A model generated the notes under the pieces. The model saw only the letters and a program-made list of their open reading frames with translations. It was not told the origin of the DNA and made no database searches. Positions 53,576 to 64,000 of a stretch of DNA of 64,000 nt are shown piece by piece (position 1 is the stretch's first letter; every line of letters starts with the position of its first letter). The stretch spans positions 12,823,373-12,887,372 of the forward strand of contig JBCFYV010001001.1 in NCBI GenBank assembly GCA_039000515.1, read 5' to 3'. The stretch comes from Timema cristinae. Taxonomy: Eukaryota > Arthropoda > Insecta > Phasmatodea > Timematidae. The position numbers and the translations under genes were made by a program.

Positions 53576-54639
53576 GCCCCGTAACTAGCTTTACATGTGC
53601 CCATAAAAGGTTTAGCTTTTGGGACCCTTAATATTTTTAGGGTTAAGGGGTGGGGAATAAAACAAAAAAAACAAATACTATATAACAAATGTTTATAAAT
53701 AATGTTAGTACACACAAGAAATATACAAGATCATTCACATGTATTATTTTATAAATGAAATTATCGTCTGTCTAAAAGGTAGGTGTCAATTACTGTATAA
53801 ATGTATAATAATCTTGTAAAGCAATAATATATTCGTACTCTTGCGCAGGATCCTTCCTTGTCTTCCAGTGTATCATCGTCCTTTGAAATAGTAGAGTGCA
53901 ATTGTAGTTCATACGGTATTATCTTCTGAAGCAGTACTACATTTGGCATACTATTATATACTACTTATAATACAACTACTACTACTACTACTAGATACCA
54001 AATAATTCTACTACTAGATACTGTTACTAGTTGCTAAATCGGCTTTTTTGGCTGTCAGATATATGTCCTTTCTATGAAAATCGGACTGTACACACACATT
54101 GCTCTCTTTCATTCGAAGTGTAACTCGGTCGGAAAAACTCAAGTCTCGATTCATCCCACGAGGCATTTAAAATGATATACACGATAACTCATGTGGCAAA
54201 TGAATTTAGATCACGAACTGAAGATTAACAGAAGTGGTTTATAATGCCCGAGTGAAATATTCTTTCACACACGGACGCTGAAAGTAAATGTGTAATGCAC
54301 TATGATACATCACGGAAATTGTAACTGAGGCAATCAAGAGAGTGTTTCTTTTATTTCTTCTAAAACAATTTTTGAGGAATCATTAAAACCTAATCCCTTT
54401 AAATGACGCCTACAATTTTTTTATTGTGGTTATACTGATCTTAATCACCAAAGGTAAGCAATTTCAGGACTTAAAAATTAATTAAAAGCGTGTAATAAAC
54501 TCTCAACTACACATAAATGCCTTATGGTTGACTGCTTGGAAACATAATTGGACCTTTGACGTATAAAGGGATTGACAGTTACAATAAATTGAGTAAGAAC
54601 ATTCACTAAAATCACTTCCTAGATATGAATATTATTCGA
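53576..54639. other. AT-rich sequence, nothing recognised
   Basis: A (CTA)n run lies at 53,973-53,991. No gene or repeat end is seen. Confidence 0.3.
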
Positions 54640-54880
54640 CGTCTTTGCTCAGTCGGTAGCGTTTCTGTTTATTTAGATGAGAGTCCCGGGTTTTATTCCC
54701 GTCATGGCAGAAAAATTTATCATTGGTGAAAAGTGGGTTTATCCTTTCACAGGGATGAATTAACAACGGTTGGGGGATGGGAGTTGTGTATGTTCTAGAT
54801 TTAAGTTGATTTGTAAGTCCTGTGCTGATATAATCAGTTAGTTTATAAAGTCCACGTTAACGCCTCAAATAAATCTAAAA
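54640..54880 (+). mobile_element. SINE-F with tRNA-like head
   Basis: A box tttgctcagtcggtagcg (54,644-54,661) and B box cgggttttattcccg near 54,687 define the head. The body contains atcattggtgaaaagtgggt near 54,719 and gttagtttataaagtccacg near 54,837. Diverged copies lie at 7,065 and 40,650. Confidence 0.75.
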
Positions 54881-55099
54881 TGAAAATGATATGAGTAGAT
54901 TTTTTTTAAATAGTGTTAAGGAAAAAAAATCTTAAACTCTGATGTGAATGTAATGTTATATTCTGGTCGGAAGGAACTTACTATAAATTTATACAATTAT
55001 ATATTTTACAAAATGGGAGATTTTATAAAGTAACTTATAGTTAGTAGCTGACAATCTATAAACCTCCTTTGTCCAAGATAAATATTCCAGTTCTATCCT
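54881..55099. other. AT-rich sequence, nothing recognised
   Basis: No feature seen. Confidence 0.3.
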
Positions 55100-55267
55100 T
55101 TTCGGTGATCGACAAATTTAAGCCGTCACTCTGGCAATAAACTGGATGGGGTCATCGAGATTCAAATCCTGGTCTACTGTAACTAGGGTGTTTTTTCGCA
55201 AATAGTTTTCCACCATAACTTCAATCAAATTTAGGTACACTTCCTATAAATTTGCCTTACTAATTTA

Positions 55268-55323
<56 letters not shown>

Positions 55324-55480
55324 GCACCACGTCTTACTATCCGTTCGGGTTATACGCACTTACGCTAATACGTAATGGTAAGGTGATTGTGAGATGAAAT
55401 GGAGGACCTACAGGTTAACGTGGAATCCGAACCACGGTGGCGGCCTTGCATACTAATTTATAATACATGATCGTAGCTAG
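55100..55480 (+). mobile_element. SINE-B copy interrupted by a truncated SINE-A
   Basis: Head with cgtcactctggcaataaact near 55,123 and gattcaaatcctgg near 55,159, body to cttcctataaatttgcctta. After the SINE-A, the sequence resumes at 55,451 but no SINE-B tail is clear. Confidence 0.65.
55270..55450 (-). mobile_element. SINE-A copy, 5' truncated, inside a SINE-B
   Basis: A long (ATT)n of about 17 units, tail and part of the body ending cacggtggcggccttgca. The target duplication tactaatttata (12 bp, exact) is at 55,258-55,269 and 55,451-55,462. Confidence 0.92.
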
Positions 55481-55527
55481 TAAATGTGCTGATAGTTTTA
55501 AGAAAAAGTCCAGCCAAATTATATTAA

Positions 55528-56052
55528 GGCCATTGTCCCTTTTCGTTTGACGTGGAAATGCAGAGCCGTGGGAACAAACAGTTATATTCAAGAATTTTTA
55601 TTGTTTTTGCCATTTTCTTTTCGGAAACGCTTTGTTCAAGAATAGAAGCATGTTTATTAAGTTATACTTTTTATATACACACCTCCTCAATAATCTTAAC
55701 AGTAATCAAATATCGATCAAATTGACATTTTTCAATAGAAAACTGTCGGCTTCATAACAAAAGATAAGAAAACGAAAGAATTAATAAACATCAATAAATC
55801 GTCTTAGAGGGGGTTTTGAAAATATTAACATAAAAATTTCACTAGTTCTCGAGAAAACTGATATTTCCAAACGTATGATTTTTCCGCCAGACCTGCTAGA
55901 TCTGGTAGATCGCCATCTACGGTTTCCGTGATCCATCTGTTCTTTTTGGCGTGGATGGATACTTTGTAGAGCCACGCTAAGTCTTTCACCCTCCCGCCCA
56001 CCATCCTACAAAACACTAGGTTTTAGACTTGCACTCGACAGGGACAAGAGCC
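55528..56052 (+). mobile_element. MITE-H copy 2 (525 bp)
   Basis: Ends GGCCATTGTCCC and complement GGCTCTTGTCCC; TTAA at 55,524-55,527 and 56,053-56,056. Same length and layout as copy 1, with about 85-90 percent identity by eye. Confidence 0.9.
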
Positions 56053-56056
56053 TTAA

Positions 56057-56442
56057 CGGTTTCCTTACTTCTTCTTTTTTACGAGAAAAAACTCATTTTA
56101 AATATCAACTTTCCTTCGAGTCATTGAATTATTACCATTCCAAAGAGCCACTTATGGGATGGTTCCACCTAAATAATAAAACTCTTCCTCGTACACGAAA
56201 AGTGTCAAGTAGTTTAACAACGCTGCAAATAATGTAATCGAATTATCGCATGGGTGGTCTGTCCTCGTTTATGACAGCCGTGACTGATTTTTAAAAGTAT
56301 GATGAGTGAGTGATGTACTTGTCTACTTGCTCATCGCTTGCATTAGTTGTATGTAGAGCTATAGAGGTTTGATTGCCTGAATTACTGGGGAAAACCTCAC
56401 GACTTTATAGCAATGGTTACGCTTAAGGTCATCAGATAGATT
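56057..56442. other. Unassigned sequence
   Basis: No gene or repeat end recognised. Confidence 0.3.
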
Positions 56443-56462
56443 TGTGAAGAACCCTGATATAT

Positions 56463-56500
<38 letters not shown>

Positions 56501-56990
56501 CCATATTCGGATAGTGAATAATGTTTATTGGAGAACCATGGACATAATTATTTATCACTTTAAAACACTTTAAACCATAATTTAAAGGTTCAATTGAGAA
56601 GTAGAACTAAAAGTATCGTGAAATATTCGATGATGTAGAATATTTAGGTTAAAATTTGGTTGGAATATCTGGAAACGGGAATTTATACCGGGACCATTGT
56701 AATAACGCTTAGTGAAGAACCCTGATATATATATATACACCATATTCGGATAGTGAATAATGTTTATTGGAGAACCATGGACATAATTATTTATCACTTT
56801 AAAACACTTTAAACCATAATTTAAAGGTTCAATTTAGAAGTAGAGCTAAAAGTATCGTGAAATCTTCGATGATGTAGAATATTTAGGTTAAAATTTGGTT
56901 GGAATATCTGGAAACGGGAATTTATACCGGGACCATTGTAATAACGCTTAGTCGAATATACCAGGTTCGATTCCGTTGTCTAGTTTTTTT
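56443..56990 (+). repeat. Tandem duplication, period about 269 bp, two copies
   Basis: gtgaagaaccctgatatat begins at 56,443 and again at 56,712. Apart from the length of a (TA)n tract (about 44 bp in copy 1, about 14 in copy 2) and a few substitutions, the copies are the same up to aataacgcttagt. Beyond copy 2 a B-box-like ggttcgattcc stands at about 56,963, so the unit may lie within a tRNA-derived element. Confidence 0.92.
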
Positions 56991-58015
56991 TTATAAATAT
57001 GAGTGTGTAAAGATTAATGTGAAATAAAGCTTGAGATTACGAAGAAAAGTTGGAAAACAATGTTTTAGTTGTTTTTACATAACACCAGTGGCGTATTCTC
57101 TGGGTATGCTAGTCCTGCGCTGCATACCCATAATGATATGGACTAGTTGTTTGTTTAATTCAATGCTGTCTGTGTGAACCGTGTGAGCACTAATGTTTCA
57201 ATTGTTAATAAATATATATGTAATTAATTATTAATTTTAAAACTAATATTGGTTCATATTCCAAGAATACTGTGTTTTAAGTAATTCTTCTTCCAAAAGG
57301 TTCTACTTAGCACAATAGGAAATCCAGGGTATGCTACTTGAAAAACGCAAGGAAAGTTAGGGAGGCTCTAATGACCTTGCCCAATGTCTAGGGGGTCGCA
57401 ACACATTCCTTTCCGCTCGCCCATAAGTAATTGGCCAATGAGCTCGAGTTTTTACACCCCAGGTTATGCTGTTCATGTGAAGCAGGCTAAGCATTATGCC
57501 AACTATTGAAAAAAGATTCAAGATCACAATATTTATTTACTAAGCTAATTTAGTATAGTGTAAGTAAAAATACATAAAATAAATATATAATTAATTGTAA
57601 AATAATAGTATACGCAACAAGCTTTAAATTATACACTAATTAAATATATTGATTTATATTTAGGTATTCTAGTCACATGTATTATCATGTATGTGGCAAA
57701 CACATTTAACCACTCTTTCAAATTTAGGCATTTCAGCACTGATAGAGTGGGGAAGGCGGGGGCGGAGTAAGGCGGGTGACGAGGCTACTTTAACAGTTGT
57801 TGACGGTAATTCTTGTTTTTCTTTAGTGGAAAGGATCGTGGAGCTTTAATCGTGTTCTTTTAGCTTTTGTTTTACATTAATGACTTATTATTCAAATTGA
57901 TATTTTATAATTATATATCAAAGAATCCCAAAAGTCAAGAGTGTGATTTCACCATTTCAAGATGATTTAGAAGGAAAAGGTAAAATAAAATATATTTTCT
58001 TATAATTTACTTAAT
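56991..58015. other. Unassigned, with possible transposon end and GC-box patch
   Basis: 57,085 begins ccagtggcgtattctctggg, like a transposon end, but I find no right end. 57,752-57,790 (gaaggcgggggcggagtaag) holds GC-box-like G-rich motifs. Further on, a short open frame (PKVKSVISPFQDDLEGK) runs into AAG|GTAAAA at 57,980. This arrangement is suggestive only. Confidence 0.25.
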
Positions 58016-58469
58016 CAGTGGCGCACCAAGCCACTTACTTTGGGGGGAGGCATTCAATAAAGGCTGTAGCAAGAATGAAATTGTGTTGGAGAGAACGAGT
58101 TTGGGGTTGCACAGCCTCCTAAGCCCTGAAGGCCGAGAATATTTATAAATATGAAATGCTTTTATAATCATTTGGAGTAGTTTTATAGTAATTAAGTAAT
58201 TTAAATATTACAAATGTTATCTAAGCTATTATTTATATGTTTTTTCAATTGTTAATTTTGTGTCTAACGGTAAACCTTTTGAATATTAGGCTTAACTATG
58301 AAGCCTAGTCTTAAAATGTAGCATATACATTCGACACATCTTCAATGCTAATATTTTAGTTGTACTTAATATTATTTAAATTTCTATTAACATTATTTGT
58401 GGTGTTGGGGAAAGAGGGGAAGGGTGTCAAATACCCTGTTTGCCCCTTTCCCCCTTGGGTGCACCACTT
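58016..58469. mobile_element. Probable non-autonomous DNA transposon, about 454 bp
   Basis: Left end CAGTGGCGCACCAAGCC and right end (complement) AAGTGGTGCACCCAAGG are inverted, and G-rich/C-rich segments (tggggggaggc, cctttcccccttg) follow each. The target duplication is not clear. No open frame. Confidence 0.55.
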
Positions 58470-58741
58470 CTTACAGCAAATATATGCGTAAATATTTTAG
58501 CAATAAACCAATGACGGATAGAGTATTAGTAGTCCGAAACAATCTCCCCTATGTTAGTCAGAGTTTACGCATCTAAATATCTTCTGGAGCATAATCTCTT
58601 AAGTCGGGAGACTCGTTTGTTTCCAAGCAGCATTGTGAGAGATAAGTTAGGCTTTAATAAATAGTTTTAATTGCAGCCTGAGTTGGACAATCCACCTGAT
58701 TCCCTCTCACCAAGATTTGGTGTGGTTATCATTACAATTTG

Positions 58742-59100
58742 AGGACCGCTTTTGTGGTCTAGTGGTCATAGGTTCTGGCTACGGACCCAGAGGTCCCGGG
58801 TTTGATTCCTGGCGCGTCCAGATTATCTTGGAAACAGTGGGTCTGGAACGGGTTAGATTCAGCCTAGGGTGGATGAATAAGGAGCTACTCGAATAAAGTA
58901 GTGGTGGATCCGGTATATAAAGCGCAGATTAATTGCTAGAGTCATCGTTGTGCTGACCACATGACACCCTTTATCCACAAAAGTTGGCACTAATTCGGCA
59001 AACAGTTTGGTAGCCACTCGGTAGGTATAGCCTGAATGCGGGCTGACACCATGGAGTTACTTTTATTGCTTTTTGAGTGGATGGTAATCATCGTTATGGA
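58742..59100 (+). mobile_element. SINE-C, full length
   Basis: A box tgtggtctagtggtcatagg (58,754-58,773) and B box gggtttgattcctgg near 58,799 make a good tRNA-like head. The body (tggatgaataaggagctact, gtgctgaccacatgacaccc, ggtatagcctgaatgcgggc) ends near an A-rich tail at about 59,105. The copy at 30,255 is its reverse. Confidence 0.85.
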
Positions 59101-59109
59101 TAAATAAAA

Positions 59110-60099
59110 AAAGAAAGAATATGAGAGGGGAAGGGGGGGGGGGCTCAAAATTTCCTAAGATAGCATACAGTTAAATGGAAATAATAAATGTTCGAGAACC
59201 ACGGTTCTATATAAACACATTCAAATACATCCCTTGAAATAATTCCTTGACGTTCTTGGACAACGGTGGTTGAGGGTCCTCGGCCCCCAAATCTCTGTTG
59301 CAACTTTTAGAGTACAGCATACCTATTAATTTTTCTCAGAATACGTCACAGCATCACACAACTTTTAAGAATGATAAAATTATCTAATAAGTAGGCCTGC
59401 AGCTAATTAAAATTAAAGAATATTTTGGTGTAAAAAAGATGCAAAATATATTATTTTATGATGATATATCTGAATCTATGCTTACGTTATGGATTTTATT
59501 TAATCACTCGACGGTGTTAAAATACTTTATAGTATCTGTATTAAAAATTATAACATGTTGAAATATGTCATCATTTGTGAGAGATCGCAAATCTTGTTTG
59601 TATATTATGCTCTTCCTTCGAAATGTTTTGAAGATAAGAAGGTTATTGTGGGTGTGTAAGTCAAAGAGAAGGAGACCTTACCTTTAAATTTTACACTTTA
59701 AAACTTCACACACACCTATTTATAAGTAAATATATTTATTTATTTAAAAACTATCTGTGTGCTAGAAATACAGTACATTTGTCAGAGTGTCTTTCTATTT
59801 AAAATTATTCATAACAGAAGGTTTACATTAAAGTAATTTAAATTTTGGTGGAAAGGGGGTGACCATCCCTCTAGTATAGCTTACGAGCCATTTATAAAAA
59901 GTGATGGTGCAAATATTATCTCGGTCATTGTCATAATCATCTAGATGGCGCTTTAATTCCACATAAAGTTGACAATATATTAATTATACATTTGTCAATA
60001 TGTTGACATTTTTGATTCAATATCTACTTTTGTTGATATTGGAAGGTTTTTGTAAAACTAATGATTAATTTTTAAAATATACATATATATCATGTATGT

Positions 60100-60134
<35 letters not shown>

Positions 60135-60221
60135 GCATGAAATATGTGTACATAGGCCTACATATTTTACTTCATTATTAGTTTGAAGAAGTAAAAAAAT
60201 GCCAACTCAAGTCTAAATTAT
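59110..60221. other. AT-rich sequence with a TA microsatellite
   Basis: A G-run at 59,135-59,143 and a (TA)n run at 60,099-60,134. No gene or repeat end is seen. Confidence 0.35.
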
Positions 60222-60375
60222 TAGTAGCACCACGTCTTACTACCCGTTCAGGTTATACGCATCAAATCTAAATAAACACACACGGTGCACCCAGCTGAGA
60301 TTTGAACCTTGACCTCCCCTTTATCTATAATCCAATATTTCCCTTCACTCTTTTAACTAAATGTGTTAGAGAAGA
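60222..60375 (-). mobile_element. SINE-B copy, internally deleted
   Basis: Tail agcaccacgtcttactaccc at 60,225 is followed almost directly by the head (gatttgaaccttgacctccc near 60,299), with the body missing. Confidence 0.6.
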
Positions 60376-60748
60376 CGGTTATATTCATCCATAATGCATG
60401 ACTAGTGTTGAATAGTCTTATTTAAACCAATTGATTTGTATTAATTGAAAATGGCTTAACCCCATCGCTTTTTTGGATAAGATATTAAAAACAATTTAAT
60501 TAAAGATTCACTTAAAAAAAAAAGTCCATTAAACAGTAAACCTAATTTAAGTGGTACCGTCACTATTAAATCAAATTAAATTTGATTATTTCTTTGGTTT
60601 TGATTTTATTACTATCGTGAATATAATGGTAGACCTAATTTTTGATAAAAGAATACAAAATGTTATATTTCTTTTCTATTTTTAATAATATTTACTATCG
60701 TAATAATTGAAGCTAATTACAAAAAAATACGTTAGTAAAACTAATACT
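60376..60748. other. AT-rich sequence, nothing recognised
   Basis: No feature seen. Confidence 0.3.
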
Positions 60749-60985
60749 TAGCACCACATATTACTGCCCGTTCGGGTTATACGCTTAAGTATTAACTACA
60801 CTAATGTGTTAGGAGTTGGGAAGGTTGATTATAGAGGAAGTGAACTCGCATTTGCATGGAGGGATAGTGGAAGATCATTTATGAAAAACCACCCCAGTTC
60901 ACCCGAGCAAGATTCGAACCTTGATCTCCCCATCCTCGGCAGTATAGCTCAACATGAAACTAGTGCGTTTGCACCGAGGCTGATG
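60749..60985 (-). mobile_element. SINE-B copy, same subfamily as 196-443
   Basis: Tail gcaccacatattactgcccg at 60,751, body gcatttgcatggagggatag near 60,848, head gattcgaaccttgatctccc near 60,910, then ctcggcagtatagctcaac as in the copy at 0.2-0.44 kb. Confidence 0.85.
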
Positions 60986-62000
60986 AGTAAAATACAAGAA
61001 TAGATATCACAAGGCGTTTCACACATGAAAAAAAGGTATTTTCAGTCTGCTGTGTTTACCAACCTTTAAATGGTTGTTGCCTCTGGTATTCATAGTCTTT
61101 ATTTGCTGATACGTCATAATTACAAGGGCTGTCTGTGCTTATTTTCATGCAAGATGCATACAAAGTTAAATTTAAATCAACTTGATGTTTTTTGCAACTC
61201 TTAATGTGTTTTGATTATGAACGCCATCTTCGAAAATTATGTGTTTAAAATAAATGCCTACTATGTGCTGTGCACTTATTCATGATTAATTTTGAGTTTT
61301 ACATGAATGTAGACCAGCCTTATACCAAAATTATCGCTCTGTAAATTCTATAATTTTACTAGAACTCAAGTGAAGTTCATAAAAGTTTAGTTGTTCAACT
61401 TCCGTCATTTTAGACCTGTTACGAGACTTACTTATAGTCGTGACTAGTTTCCCAGATTGTGTGGTCTTTCTTGGAACATATTATGTTTACTGAGATGTCT
61501 TTCTGCTGAAATTAATCAAGTGCCAGAATATATATATATTTTTCCCTTGTCGCAAATATTTTTTCCGTGAAAAAAGAAAAACTTCAAGGTTTGCCATCAA
61601 TCAAGACCTCTGTTATTAAGAGCTAACATTTAGATCAAATACAGCAAGGTCAGTTCTAAGCCTTAGCTTCATTTTGTTTGGGTCTGCTCCGTGAGTTTCT
61701 TATTCCAAGAATGTATGTTGATATCACCACACTTAGTATTGAGGGTCTCTGTAACTCTTTTTATATTAATGATTAGCTCTAATTACTTTTTTTAACTTAA
61801 TATAAATGCGTCCCTATGTATAAGAAAGTATACAGTGTTATTTGTCATATCAAATACTATCCAAATACCCATCTTAGACATTTTCAAAAATATTTTAATG
61901 GTAAAATTTACGGTCAAAATAAAATAAAAAATCCTTAAATATAGCCACATAAAATATAAATACTAAGTTTGAACCAAATTCACAAAACTGTTTCGGATTC
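60986..62000. other. AT-rich sequence, nothing recognised
   Basis: No gene or repeat end seen. Confidence 0.35.
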
Positions 62001-62165
62001 AGGCCTAGAGAAAGAAAGGACATGGGGACAGACAGACATGGGGACAGACAGAATTGTAAAATCAATTTTTTATGGTCTGGACACACAAAAAACTTAAATA
62101 TTCATCATAGTATAGAGTTCGAAAATTTTGACGGTGACAATACATTTTCTTTACACGATAAGTAA
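62001..62165 (+). repeat. Fragment of the AGACAG-containing dispersed repeat
   Basis: catggggacagacagaca is duplicated in tandem at 62,021-62,050. Then gtctggacacacaaaaaact, atagagttcgaaaattttga and cggtgacaatacattttctt follow, parallel to 50,640-50,745. Confidence 0.55.
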
Positions 62166-62231
62166 AAATGTTTAATGTATAGGGGCCATAAAAATAAATA
62201 TATAAAAAATATATAAATATTATGTGTCTCA

Positions 62232-62322
62232 AACCCAGTAATCCGACAACTAAACCCAACTGATAATCCATTCCATTGCTGGAATGACGCCTTAGACCTT
62301 GCGAACACCGTTACGGGTTTAA
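62232..62322 (-). mobile_element. SINE-B head fragment
   Basis: tctcaaacccagtaatccga (B-box side) to ggaatgacgccttagacctt and gcgaacaccg (A-box side). The body is missing and the previous repeat abuts it. Confidence 0.55.
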
Positions 62323-62617
62323 TTTAAGAATAGTATTTGCTATATACGTTTCTAGGATTTTCTTTTAACTTTATCTCTCTTGATTTTTAAACATATTTTA
62401 CTTATTGTACAAAATTTTAAATATAATATTTTATAGCACTGCATGCCTTAGCTTCAGGATGTCTCTATCGTCACAGACCATTCAAATTAGCTGAGATTAG
62501 GTGGGTGAATTTTTAATAGATGCACCAGCATTTTTTTGGAGAGAGAGTGGAGTGGAGTGTTTATTGATTATATTATCGAACTAATATTTATTGAAGAGAA
62601 TATTTTGGTTAATTTTA

Positions 62618-63365
62618 TCCCATGTCTTACTAACAATCCAGGATATACGTACATTTTACATTAAGGCCCTTGGTCCTGTCAAGTGCAAGTCTAAAACTTA
62701 TTTTGTGGGATGGTGGGCGGGAGTGTGAAAGGCGTCGCGTGGCTTCACAACCTACCAAAGTATCCTTCCGCACCAACAAGAACAGATGAATCACGGAAAC
62801 AGTAGATGGCGCTAGCTAACGGACAGGTCTTGTGGAAAAATCATACATTTGGAAATATCAGTTTTCTTGAGGATGAGTGAAATTTTTATATTAATATTTT
62901 CAACATACCTTCTAAGATATCGTATCGATATTTACTAATTGTTACATTTCTTATTTTTTCTTACGAAATCGGTAGTTTTCTATTGAAAAATGTCAATATA
63001 ATTGATATTTGATCACTGCTAGAATTTTAGAGGAGGTGTTCATATAAAAAGTATAACTTAATAAACATGCTTCTATTCTTGAACAAACCGTTTCCGAAAA
63101 GAAAATTGCAAACCAATAAAAAAATCTTGAAGATAACCATTAGTTCTCATGGCTCTGCATATCCACGCCAAACGAAAAGGGTCAATCGGCTTAATAGTGT
63201 AGGAATAAGAAAGGCAGAATTTAAAATAGGTGTACCCACATTTGTACAGAGGGAGAGTGCGAAATCATTTATGAAATAAAACACCACATTAAATCTGACC
63301 AGTATCTGAGGCACAACCACTTTATCGCCAGTGAATCAGACTAGACAAGACAGATGCCTTTGTCA
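62618..63365 (-). mobile_element. SINE-B copy split by a MITE-H
   Basis: Tail remnant cccatgtcttactaacaatc at 62,619, then the MITE, then the body at 63,195 (tagtgtaggaataagaaagg) and the head to about 63,365 (gacagatgcctttgtcag). Restoring one TTAA rejoins the SINE about 10 bp from the point hit at 25.7 kb. Confidence 0.75.
62665..63190 (-). mobile_element. MITE-H copy 3 (526 bp), inverted
   Basis: Ends GGCCCTTGGTCC and complement GCCGATTGACCC; TTAA at 62,661-62,664 and 63,191-63,194. The interior is the reverse complement of copies 1 and 2. The 70-codon frame starting inside it is an accident. Confidence 0.9.
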
Positions 63366-63606
63366 GCCTCTCCTCCGGTGTGGTCCTTAACTTTATAATC
63401 ATGTGATTAGCGAGTTAAGTGAAAATATTCACTTTAACAGGAATTCCAAATATTCATCGTTATCTTTGCAAAAATATATGTAGCAGTCAACGAAAACACG
63501 GTATTCTTTTAAGTTGAGTTTGGTGACAATATTGATTAGCAGTAATTAAAGCGAAATACAAGGGACAGGGTAAGGAGAGGTATTTTAATGAATGCACCAG
63601 CCTTAA

Positions 63607-63975
63607 TGTGGAAGTGTAAAGAACATGAGTTTAGAACAGTGTTTTGCAGAGTTTTTTTCTTGGCAACATTTTTTTTGGGGGCCAAAATAAATAAAATATT
63701 GCTCCAGTAGAACCATAAAGCTTAATTTTCTTCACATAGGGATATCAACAGTTCTTGAATATATGTCACGAGCTTGGTGGCATAAGATGAGAAATTTTTA
63801 AACGAACAGACAAAGTTGTCTTTAAATCCAGGACATGCCTTGACAATTTTTTTTTTAAAACTCAACCATGTGAATAAAGTTAATTCTATATTTATAATTA
63901 TTTATTTTGGAAAAATAATAATTTGCTATAAAATTGCGAAACACTGCCTTAAACTCACGTCCTTATATCCCTACC
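63607..63975. mobile_element. MITE-P copy 6 (369 bp)
   Basis: TTAA at 63,603-63,606 and 63,976-63,979. The left half is clear (gccaaaataaataaaatatt near 63,681, ttaattttcttcacataggg near 63,723). The right half pairs with it (ccatgtgaataaagttaatt near 63,866). Confidence 0.8.
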
Positions 63976-64000
63976 TTAACTGAACATAGAATGTGAACCT

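Overview
This is a eukaryotic, AT-rich, intergenic-type window with no host gene that I can name. It is built almost entirely of interspersed repeats in varying states of decay. An arthropod or similar invertebrate fits the repeat types (several tRNA-derived SINE families, RTE-type and other non-LTR retrotransposon relics, hAT, PIF/Harbinger-like, TA-flanked and TTAA-flanked miniature elements). I cannot name the species.

Working names used here. SINE-A: tRNA-like head, about 280 bp, (AAT)n tail, 11-12 bp target duplications. SINE-B: tRNA-like head with a long variable arm, about 240 bp, more than 30 copies or fragments. SINE-A and SINE-B end in the same roughly 50 bp 3' tail. SINE-C, -D, -E and -F are further tRNA-headed families with unrelated bodies. 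MITE-T is about 235 bp and TA-flanked. MITE-P is a foldback of about 375 bp flanked by TTAA. MITE-H is about 526 bp, TTAA-flanked, with 12 bp inverted ends. FB is a foldback element whose two inverted arms both look like tRNA genes. LINE-X and an RTE-type element are reverse-transcriptase relics.

Layout. 0-5 kb: nested SINE-B pair, FB, LINE-X relic with a MITE-T inside, SINE-A fragments. 5.4-5.9 kb: 80 bp tandem array. 7-12 kb: SINE-F, a complete hAT miniature element, two MITE-P copies, a tail-to-tail SINE-A pair. 12-18 kb: SINE-B copies, SINE-A copies, LINE-X. 18-19.5 kb: three-level nest (FB, PIF/Harbinger, MITE-T). 20-25 kb: SINE-B cluster, two opposed LINE-X relics, a 46 bp tandem array. 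25.6-28.2 kb: SINE-B carrying MITE-H, FB carrying a hairpin, SINE-D. 29-32.3 kb: SINE-A, SINE-C, and a SINE-B carrying two elements stacked at one TA. 32.4-37.4 kb: a non-repetitive island with splice-like signals, MITE-P copies, a 316 bp palindrome, a duplicated repeat. 38-43 kb: SINE-B copies and a minus-strand RTE relic carrying a SINE-A and a SINE-D. 43.1-43.36 kb: a CpG-rich promoter-like island. 44-46 kb: a dense SINE-A/SINE-B cluster. 47.6-49.0 kb: a 16-unit, 87 bp minisatellite. 51-64 kb: SINE-E, SINE-F, SINE-C, MITE-P and MITE-H copies, and a 269 bp duplication.

Nesting gives a relative chronology. LINE-X, RTE, SINE-B and FB are the older substrate. SINE-A, MITE-H, MITE-T and the Harbinger element landed in them later. 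The long open frames over the minisatellite come from a period divisible by three, not from a gene. Candidate host sequence is limited to a few GC-richer, apparently unique islands near 21.7, 32.5, 36.7, 43.2, 52.1 and 57.8 kb. None is recognised.
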